64,000 bases of DNA from Bacteroides timonensis (lineage in GTDB: Bacteria; Bacteroidota; Bacteroidia; Bacteroidales; Bacteroidaceae). The DNA lies in assembly GCF_000513195.1 (NCBI RefSeq), contig NZ_CBVI010000141.1, positions 1-64,000 of the forward strand, written 5' to 3'. Below are positions 19,315 to 26,456 of this stretch, in pieces. The first letter of the stretch is position 1. Each line of letters begins with the position of its first letter. The notes below the pieces were generated by a model that was given only the letters and a program-made list of their open reading frames with translations, was not told the DNA's origin and did not search any database. The translations under genes and the position numbers were made by a program.

Positions 19315-22300
19315 TTAAAAGGTTAAATTCAATCCAAAAGTTACAGTGCGCAGGAAAGGATGTCGCTTGGAGTTGTCCACTTTACGATTTGCTTCCGGAT
19401 CCCATCCATCATTAATTTTGCTGTGTTCCCACAAATCGCTACCTGTCACATATACGCGCGCCTTACTTAATATTTTTGTTTTGGCAAGCAGGGAAGCCGG
19501 AAGTGAATAACCCAGAGTTACATTTTTCAAGCGCAAATATGCTCCGTCTTCTACCGACCATGAAGAACATTGGTAGTTGTAGTTGTTAAGTTCGGACTGG
19601 TTAGTCAGTGCAGGGAAGAATGCACCCGGATTATCCGGAGACCATGTGTTGCCTATATGCTGGTCGCTCGTGTTCAGATAAACGGCACGCATCGGAATTC
19701 TCCATGTACTCTCCTCACGCCAGATGGTGCGTTTGCCCGCGCCCTGGAAAACGATGGCAAGGTCAAAACCATTCCACTCCAGACCTGCATTGATAGAGAA
19801 TTGTACTTTAGGATCATCTGTACCCAGGTAAACAAAATCTTCTTCTGTCAGCTTGCCATCCTTATTTACATCTTCGAACATGTTATCGCCAAGGCGCAGG
19901 TTGTTGAGTGTACCGATGGTACTGGTATTTTTATACTTATCCACATACTTTTTCAGTTGCTCTTCTGTCTGTATCTTACCGCAGTAACGGAGACCGAATA
20001 CAGAGTTCAGAGGATATCCTTCACGGTCGGAGCGTACACCTGCTTTGATGGCTCCACTACCACCGTTATCCACTAATTCGTTGGTAGTGTAGGTAAAAGT
20101 ACCGCCGATATGATAGTTTACTTTTCCAATCTTATCCGACCAGTTGATCATACCTTCCCAACCGTGTGCCTTGAATGCACCGTAATTTGCCGTGGGAGCC
20201 TTGTCACCCAGAATACCCGGATAGATTACGTCGATCAACATATTGTCACTCTTCTTCCAGAAGATTTCTGCCGTACCCGTCAGGCGGTTACGCAAGAACC
20301 CGAAATCAAGACCAAGATTATAATTATGGATGCGTTCCCATGTACGGTCAGTACTCGGCAACTTACCGTTAGTGTCTACATAAGAGATTTTTCCATTGCC
20401 TATCAATGCACCGCCACTGGGGGTGAAGTTGTATAACTGTGCCCCGTCATAGCGGTCAACGCCACTCTGATTACCTACGCTACCGTAAGAAGCTCTCAGC
20501 TTCAGTTCGTCTACAAATGTCAGATTCTTCATGAATGCTTCTTCCGAAATTCTCCATCCGGCAGAAGTACCCCAGTAGAATACCCAACGGTTTTCGGGCT
20601 GGAATTTGGAAGAACCGTCATAACGTCCCTGTGCTTCCAACATGTATTTAGAACGATAATTGTAGTTGATACGACCGAAGTAAGACATTACTGCCTCTTG
20701 CCATTTGGTTGATTTGTCGTCACCGTTCTTCAGGTAGACAACATCTTTTGTGCTATTGGGAATTTCCAGTGAGGGCAGTATACCTTCTGTATAGAGGAAA
20801 GTGCCTTCATACTCTTTCAGGTTATATTGCGAACCCACCATCACTTTTACATCATGAACATCGGCAAAGATATGCGACCAGTCGATGTGTCCGGACAATG
20901 AGTAAAAGTCAGTACGTGAATTGGATTTGGAATATGAACTCTTGTCCTCTGTCGGATTGCTGCGAACCACGCGGTCACCTGCATAGTTATACCAATCAAT
21001 CGCTTTACTTTGTTTATCACGGATGGCTGTTGATGTATTATAACCGGCCGTTACAGAAGCTGTCAGGTTTTTCAGGATGGAATATCTGAATGTCTCGCTG
21101 ATATTGATAGCAGATACTTTCAGTTTGTTGTCACCGCCCAATTCACAATACCAGTTGGGTGCACCCCATGTTCCCCATGCATAAGGTTTGCCATTAGCTG
21201 TAGCAGATGGGAAACCCGGTTGCTGTGAGTTGGTGGTCAGCGCCGAACCAATCTGTGTAGGTGCCACTTGATCCTGGCGGTTGTAAGCAATTACCGACTC
21301 AATAGAAGCGCGGTCAGACAGTTTAAAGGTATTTGTCAAGCGCAGGTTGTAACGGTTGTTATTGTTGTTACCCCATTTCAAGTTACTGTCATCATACATA
21401 TAGCCTAAAGACAGACGGTACTTTGAGGCATCCGAGCCACCTGCTATGGCAAGTTCGTGTTGCGTGGAAGCGGCTGTTCCCCACATGATATCCTGCCAGT
21501 TGGTATCGAAAAATACAAAGTCCGCTACGTCCGTGAAGGCATTTCCAAAGGGATTCGTAGTATGGTCAAGATTGATATACTGATTTTTATACGCCAATGC
21601 TAGTTTTGCATAACGCATCCAGGTATCATCGTCACCGTAACCGTCATTGGTACGTGCATCTATCACGGAGGAAGCCCATTGCTCCAGGCTCATCAGATGA
21701 GGAGACAGACCGATAAACTTACTTGTTACCGAACCGCTATAGTCTACCTGCACCTTGCTTGCCTGGGCTTTCTTGGTAGTTACCAATACACCACCGGCAG
21801 CTTTGCTACCGTAGATGGAAGCCGAAGCATCTTTCAAGAAGTTGATAGACTCAATATCGGAAGGATTCAACAGACGCAACTCGTTTACGCTTTCATATTC
21901 CACGCCGTCGATAATGACTAACGGACTGGTCGTGTTTTTTGAAACTGCGCCGCGCAGACTCATGTTCCAGCTTTCATCGCCCGGGGCTGTAGAGTTACGC
22001 GTGATAATGACTCCGGGAACCTGGCCTTGCAATGCCTGTACAGGACTGGACATTGTTCCTTTATTCTCTAACATCTTCTGATTCACCACTGTTACCGAAC
22101 CGGTCATTGTAGCTTTCTTTTGTGTACCGTAGCCCACAACCACCACTTCGTCCAGCATTTCCGAATCTTCTGCCAGAATCACTTTCAGATTGGTTTCATT
22201 TCCTTTTACCACAATCTCCTGTGACTTATAGCCTATAAATGAAACCACTAAAGTCCCTTTTGCATTACTCAGACTGAAATTACCGTCAATGTCGGTAATG

Positions 22301-22518
22301 CAACCGTTCGTGGTGCCTTTCACCATAATGTTGGCACCAATGATGGGTTCACCGGTGGCATCCACTACGGTACCTTTTACTGTACCGGTCTGCATAATGG
22401 CTTGTACCTCATTTACATTGGCAAAAGCCTGCTGCGGGCTACCTACACAGAGTGCAGATGCCATTGCTGCTGAGAATAAAATTCTTTTCGATGAGAATTT
22501 CAGAAATTCATTCCTCAT
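19315..22518 (-). CDS. SusC/RagA-family TonB-dependent oligosaccharide transporter (PUL-B)
   Basis: 1067 residues. A signal peptide (about 1-34), carboxypeptidase-like regulatory domain (about 45-125; 'VVDATGEPIIGANIMVKGTTNG', 'VVSFIGYKSQEI'), VVVVGYGTQKKATMTGSV linker, plug ('LVIIDGVEYESV', 'GSKAAGGVLVTTKKA') and barrel with terminal Phe are all present. It starts 48 nt after the sigma gene, directly behind the shared leader element, and is the first gene of its operon. Its first 17 residues (MRNEFLKFSSKRILFSA) resemble those of the unrelated first gene of PUL-A (MKKDFLKYPLKRMLFST). Role: TonB-driven import of oligosaccharides released by the locus's lyases. Confidence 0.97.
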   Translation of the reverse strand: MRNEFLKFSSKRILFSAAMASALCVGSPQQAFANVNEVQAIMQTGTVKGTVVDATGEPIIGANIMVKGTTNGCITDIDGNFSLSNAKGTLVVSFIGYKSQEIVVKGNETNLKVILAEDSEMLDEVVVVGYGTQKKATMTGSVTVVNQKMLENKGTMSSPVQALQGQVPGVIITRNSTAPGDESWNMSLRGAVSKNTTSPLVIIDGVEYESVNELRLLNPSDIESINFLKDASASIYGSKAAGGVLVTTKKAQASKVQVDYSGSVTSKFIGLSPHLMSLEQWASSVIDARTNDGYGDDDTWMRYAKLALAYKNQYINLDHTTNPFGNAFTDVADFVFFDTNWQDIMWGTAASTQHELAIAGGSDASKYRLSLGYMYDDSNLKWGNNNNNRYNLRLTNTFKLSDRASIESVIAYNRQDQVAPTQIGSALTTNSQQPGFPSATANGKPYAWGTWGAPNWYCELGGDNKLKVSAINISETFRYSILKNLTASVTAGYNTSTAIRDKQSKAIDWYNYAGDRVVRSNPTEDKSSYSKSNSRTDFYSLSGHIDWSHIFADVHDVKVMVGSQYNLKEYEGTFLYTEGILPSLEIPNSTKDVVYLKNGDDKSTKWQEAVMSYFGRINYNYRSKYMLEAQGRYDGSSKFQPENRWVFYWGTSAGWRISEEAFMKNLTFVDELKLRASYGSVGNQSGVDRYDGAQLYNFTPSGGALIGNGKISYVDTNGKLPSTDRTWERIHNYNLGLDFGFLRNRLTGTAEIFWKKSDNMLIDVIYPGILGDKAPTANYGAFKAHGWEGMINWSDKIGKVNYHIGGTFTYTTNELVDNGGSGAIKAGVRSDREGYPLNSVFGLRYCGKIQTEEQLKKYVDKYKNTSTIGTLNNLRLGDNMFEDVNKDGKLTEEDFVYLGTDDPKVQFSINAGLEWNGFDLAIVFQGAGKRTIWREESTWRIPMRAVYLNTSDQHIGNTWSPDNPGAFFPALTNQSELNNYNYQCSSWSVEDGAYLRLKNVTLGYSLPASLLAKTKILSKARVYVTGSDLWEHSKINDGWDPEANRKVDNSKRHPFLRTVTFGLNLTF

Positions 22519-22570
22519 AATTTATAAATTTAAAATTAACACTATTATTTCGATTGTAATCTAATTAGAT
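22519..22570 (-). promoter_or_regulatory. Shared leader element upstream of PUL-B operon
   Basis: This gap contains the same 12-bp palindrome ATCTAATTAGAT (22559-22570, overlapping the sigma stop) and the same 22-nt AT-rich element (22525-22546) found before the PUL-A operon, the latter again 6 nt from the ATG. The spacer between the two parts differs in length. Confidence 0.55.
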
Positions 22571-23080
22571 ACATTGTTTCATATATTCACGTATTTCCTT
22601 CCGGCTGATAAACAAATGGTTTTCGACCGTACGGCGTGAAAGGTTCAATTTGGCGGAAATTTCCGATGAGGATTTATCTTCAAAACGACTCATGATATAA
22701 ATCTTTCTGCGTTGTTCCGGAAGAGTGCGCAGTTTGCGCTTTTCACAAGCCAGTAAATCATTGGCAATAATCTGGTTTTCCGTTTCATTGGTACAGGTCG
22801 TTGCATGATCATATATATAAGATGTTATTTCTTGCTTCTTATAGTGACGGCGTAGGTAATCGTTCACCAGATTACGGGATATGGTGTAAATGAAAAACTT
22901 TACGGTATCCGGACGGAGCATTTGCTTATAGTCCATTAAACGCAGAAATACATCTTGGGCTATGTCTTCAGCTTCTTCTTTACTGTTTATTCTATAATAT
23001 ATATAGAGATAGACGGAGCGGTGGTAACTCGTATAAGAGTCAGCTATCAATTGAACGGATGTCATCTTTTTGTTTTCCAT
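22565..23080 (-). CDS. ECF-type sigma-70 family factor of PUL-B
   Basis: 171 residues with sigma2 (about 15-85; 'AEDIAQDVFLRLMDY', 'FIYTISRNLVNDYLRR') and sigma4 (about 115-168; 'KSSSEISAKLNLSRRTVENHLFISRK'). It has the same length as the PUL-A sigma and shares the runs LRLMDYKQMLRPDTVK and KKQEITSYIYDHA, so the two are recent paralogues; differences cluster in the sigma2-sigma4 linker end and the C-terminus. No anti-sigma gene is adjacent. Position between the propeller/AraC regulator and SusC suggests that the regulator raises expression of this sigma, which then drives the transporter operon. Confidence 0.93.
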   Translation of the reverse strand: MENKKMTSVQLIADSYTSYHRSVYLYIYYRINSKEEAEDIAQDVFLRLMDYKQMLRPDTVKFFIYTISRNLVNDYLRRHYKKQEITSYIYDHATTCTNETENQIIANDLLACEKRKLRTLPEQRRKIYIMSRFEDKSSSEISAKLNLSRRTVENHLFISRKEIREYMKQCI

Positions 23081-23121
23081 GCTTCAGACTTTGGTTACGT
23101 TTTACGTTAGCTTTACGATTG

Positions 23122-23129
23122 CAAATATA
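23122..23129 (-). promoter_or_regulatory. -7 promoter element for PUL-B sigma gene
   Basis: TATATTTG on the minus strand matches TAnnTTTG about 42 nt upstream of the sigma ATG, so the sigma gene has its own promoter separate from regulator B. The rest of 23130-23307 holds only a 12-bp direct repeat AATTTGAGACTC at 23232 and 23259. Confidence 0.55.
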
Positions 23130-23307
23130 AAAGGTAAAAAACGGAAAACAATTTTTTATAGTGCTTAACAAATCTCATCTCATTAACTTAGACTAAAAAC
23201 TAATTAATTTGCTGTAATATAGCTGTTTAAGAATTTGAGACTCGTAGTATCAACTAATAATTTGAGACTCCGGGGTGAGTTGGACGGAAAATCTGATGCA
23301 ACAAAAA

Positions 23308-23343
23308 CGCACTTATCTTTCAATATGCTGAAAGATAAGTGCG
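23308..23343 (-). terminator. Terminator hairpin after regulator B
   Basis: A perfect 15-bp stem (CGCACTTATCTTTCA at 23308-23322, complement at 23329-23343) with a 6-nt loop lies 32 nt past the regulator stop codon and is followed on the minus strand by a T-run. Confidence 0.75.
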
Positions 23344-23375
23344 AAAAATAATGGAGTATATCTTAGTATTATAGA

Positions 23376-26192
23376 TTATTCGTCGTTATTCTTTCCGATG
23401 CTTCGGATATATTCATTGGGAGTGATGCCGGTAGCCTTCTTGAAATAGCGGAAGAAGGAGGCGCGTGAGCTAAAACCGCAGAGTTCGGCAAGTGCTCCCA
23501 GTGTATATTTGGAATATTCGTCTTCGTTGATAAGACGCTTGAACTCCTCAATACGGTAATCATTGATGTAATCGTAATAATTACGGTTCAGATGTTGATT
23601 GAAGAGATAAGATAAAGTATGTGCTGACCTGCCGAGCATGGTTGCCAGATCGGCTATTTTCAAATCCGGGTTTGTATATGGCTTATCACGAAGCATCAGA
23701 GCCTCCAGCTTTTCTGTCAGGCGCTGACATTCTTCCGTGCTTATCTTATTGGTTTTATATTTTGATTCTACTGTCTTTTCTTGCTTTTCAGGCTCTTGCA
23801 CATCTTCCGGAAGCTGGATTTGAATATTTTTCGTTTGCTTCGCTTTTCTCTTACGCTGATAGTAAATGTAGCCGATAAAAACTAAAGCAATGGAAACGGC
23901 AATGATGCTCCATGTTTCTACAGGATAGGCAATGTGGACAGCGGTGTGTATTTCAGAATCAGGGTTCCCGATATAGCGTAACTTGAAAAGATAGTTTCCG
24001 GATGATAAGTCATAATAAGTAATTTCCGACTTTCCGGTCAGTATCTGCCAGTCTTCATCTTCACCTTCCAATTTGTATTCATAAGTCATATAAGCCGGTT
24101 CGGTATAGGTAAAACCGGAGAAGTGAAATGTCAGGTTGTTTTGCGAGGATTCAAGTTGTATTTCAGGAACTTTTCCACTTTCAATAATAGGATGAAGCGA
24201 TTTCTTTCCATTGACGTAAATATCTGTAATAGTCAGCGGATAAGTGTATCTTTTCATCTGATTATTTTGCTTGAAGTTCATATAAATCAGCCCTTTGGAA
24301 TTTCCCATCCATATATTTCCCTGTTGATCCTGTACGGGAGGGCATAATGTGAAAATAGAACTGGGAATACCGTCTATGAAATTATAAGGAATAAAAGTTT
24401 CTTTCTTGTCGTAGCGGTAGAGTCCGTTATTGGTTCCTATCCAGAGCCATTTTTCGTCATCTTCCAGAATAAACATACCATCTTTTCCTTCCAGTTGTGT
24501 ATCAGGTTGTAACCTTCTGAAACGGCTCATGGAAAGATCGGATATACACATACTTCCTTTGTCCGGCAGGAAATAAAGATTATGGTCGGAGTCTTCATAT
24601 ACAACTCTGATCTTTTCTTTATGAATAAAGTTTTCCGGGAAGATGTCGGTTTTCAGACTTTCAGAAGAGGGGTCCCAGATGCACATGCCATTCTCCGTAC
24701 AAATCCATCCTTTATGTGTGGAGTCGAAATAGATTTCGTAAACATTCCCTTCGGGTAATTTGGAGTTGGCACTGGTATATTGCTTGATTCTTTTCCCATC
24801 CTTATAGCAATAGAGGCCCATTGAGGTACCTATCCACAATTGGTCTTTGTTATCCGCTTTTATACTGAAAATCTGTCCCCGCATGAAAGGTTGCGGTTCA
24901 TTAGGTTCGAAGTCGTGAATAGTAAGATCAACAGGATTGAATATGTACATACCCCCGCCATAGGTTCCGATATAATATTTATCCTGAAATTTGTAGATAC
25001 AGAAGATCATACTGGAACGCAATTCGGGAGATTTAAAGTTTTTGAAGCGTCGTTGCTCTTCGTTTATATAGAATAGGCCGTCGCGGGAGCCGACTAATTT
25101 CTCATGCTCGGTAATTGCAATACTGCGTACAGGCATATCTTTGGAGTCAAAATACGGGAGATAACTGTAAGTAGAGAAAAGTCCGCTCTGGTACAGACTG
25201 TAATCCAATCCAAGTTGATAGAAACCTATCCAGATAAGCCCGTCACGATCAACTAAAAGGGAGTACACGGAGTTGGAACGGATACTTTCGTCTTTTCCCG
25301 GTTCGTGGCGCAAAGAGCGTAGAACCTTCATTTGTTTGGTAGAAATGAAAAGTACTCCATTTCCATCCGTACCCACATACAACATATCTTTACCATCACC
25401 GGACAGCGAAGATATCACATTGCATCCTACATCGATGAAGGGCGTGAACTTATGTGTTTGTGTATCGAAGCTGATAATACCTTGGCCCATCGTACCCAGA
25501 TAAAGTACGTTGCCGATGCGGGTAATATTGTTGTAAGAGCAAAAATGTTTGTCTTCTATTATATTATGATAAGGGACGATTTTCTTGTCGGCAAGTGTCA
25601 GGGAATAAAGGCCGTCGTTGGTGGCTATCCAGAGAATGCCATCCTCACTAAGACTTAGTCCGGTGATGATATTAGAGGCTGAAAGGACATTGGGATCTAT
25701 GAGCTTTTGTTCCAGGTTCCCGTTTTTATAGATAAACAGACCGGCCTCACTTCCTATATATAAAGTACCTTTCCCATCAGGTAGGAGCGTCCGGACACCA
25801 TAGTGTAAAGTTTCAGCAGCAATCGGTTCGAGAATATCTTTTTCGGTATTCACTCGCCAAAGTCCCATGCCGTTTCCCATCCATATCTGGTTGCCTTCCA
25901 TTTCGGCGATAGCATTGACTCGCTTGATTTTTTCATTCGCTCCGGAAATCAGGAAATGTTTCAGACGTGTGCCGTCAAAACGTTCCAAAGAATTACCGGT
26001 ACCTATCCAAACATAGCCAATGGAGTCTTTATAAAGTGCATTTACTACTAAGTCGGAAAGTCCTTCGGTGACGGACAGTCCCCGGAAGACAGAGGGAAGC
26101 GAATAGCCCGGAAGGAAGCCAAACAGCAGGAATAGCAGGATGATATATTTCGATATGTTTTTCACGATATGGTATCTTTCGTTTCTATACAT
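23376..26192 (-). CDS. Membrane-spanning propeller/AraC transcription regulator B (no kinase domain)
   Basis: 938 residues from the ATG at 26192; an in-frame TTG at 26210 lies inside the -7 element and is rejected. Layout: signal/anchor segment (about 14-32), propeller repeats to about 670 ('DSIGYVWIGTGNSLERF', 'DKDQLWIGTSMGLYCY' type), Y_Y_Y-type domain (about 690-745), one membrane helix (about 750-772), a charged linker with KPYTNPDLKIADLATMLGRS, and an AraC HTH domain to the end ('TLGALAELCGFSSRASFFRYFKKATGITPNEYI'). There is no histidine kinase or receiver domain. It is the PUL-B counterpart of regulator A and again precedes an ECF sigma gene (295 bp downstream). Confidence 0.92.
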   Translation of the reverse strand: MYRNERYHIVKNISKYIILLFLLFGFLPGYSLPSVFRGLSVTEGLSDLVVNALYKDSIGYVWIGTGNSLERFDGTRLKHFLISGANEKIKRVNAIAEMEGNQIWMGNGMGLWRVNTEKDILEPIAAETLHYGVRTLLPDGKGTLYIGSEAGLFIYKNGNLEQKLIDPNVLSASNIITGLSLSEDGILWIATNDGLYSLTLADKKIVPYHNIIEDKHFCSYNNITRIGNVLYLGTMGQGIISFDTQTHKFTPFIDVGCNVISSLSGDGKDMLYVGTDGNGVLFISTKQMKVLRSLRHEPGKDESIRSNSVYSLLVDRDGLIWIGFYQLGLDYSLYQSGLFSTYSYLPYFDSKDMPVRSIAITEHEKLVGSRDGLFYINEEQRRFKNFKSPELRSSMIFCIYKFQDKYYIGTYGGGMYIFNPVDLTIHDFEPNEPQPFMRGQIFSIKADNKDQLWIGTSMGLYCYKDGKRIKQYTSANSKLPEGNVYEIYFDSTHKGWICTENGMCIWDPSSESLKTDIFPENFIHKEKIRVVYEDSDHNLYFLPDKGSMCISDLSMSRFRRLQPDTQLEGKDGMFILEDDEKWLWIGTNNGLYRYDKKETFIPYNFIDGIPSSIFTLCPPVQDQQGNIWMGNSKGLIYMNFKQNNQMKRYTYPLTITDIYVNGKKSLHPIIESGKVPEIQLESSQNNLTFHFSGFTYTEPAYMTYEYKLEGEDEDWQILTGKSEITYYDLSSGNYLFKLRYIGNPDSEIHTAVHIAYPVETWSIIAVSIALVFIGYIYYQRKRKAKQTKNIQIQLPEDVQEPEKQEKTVESKYKTNKISTEECQRLTEKLEALMLRDKPYTNPDLKIADLATMLGRSAHTLSYLFNQHLNRNYYDYINDYRIEEFKRLINEDEYSKYTLGALAELCGFSSRASFFRYFKKATGITPNEYIRSIGKNNDE

Positions 26193-26207
26193 TATGTTTC
26201 TGTACAG

Positions 26208-26215
26208 CAAATATA
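26208..26215 (-). promoter_or_regulatory. -7 promoter element for regulator B
   Basis: TATATTTG on the minus strand, 15 nt before the chosen ATG, fits the TAnnTTTG consensus and fixes the start at 26192. Confidence 0.55.
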
Positions 26216-26295
26216 AGGAAAAAGAACGAAAATATTCGGGTTTAGGATGATTATTCGGCAGTCGGGGAGTCTTTGCTGACTTATTGGCTTGCGGA

Positions 26296-26444
26296 CAGGG
26301 GCGTATCTGATTCGTACCAAGTCCGTACCTGCTCCGTGTCTATAGCTATGGAGCACCTATGGAGCTGGTACGGAGTAGCTACGGATCAGATACGGAGGAC
26401 GTACGGAGATGCTACGGACCATGTATGGAGATGATATGGACTTG
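26296..26444. repeat. 11-bp helically phased degenerate repeat array with inverted left arm
   Basis: Nine consecutive 11-bp units (26346-26444) follow the pattern NTAYGGANNNN, for example CTATGGAGCAC, CTATGGAGCTG and GTACGGAGTAG. Immediately left, four units of the same pattern run on the opposite strand (26296-26339). The two arms can pair into a long imperfect hairpin around 26340-26346. The array lies between the heparinase-type gene and regulator B and codes for nothing obvious. No database identity is claimed. Confidence 0.75.
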
Positions 26445-26456
26445 AGGCTATTGTTT

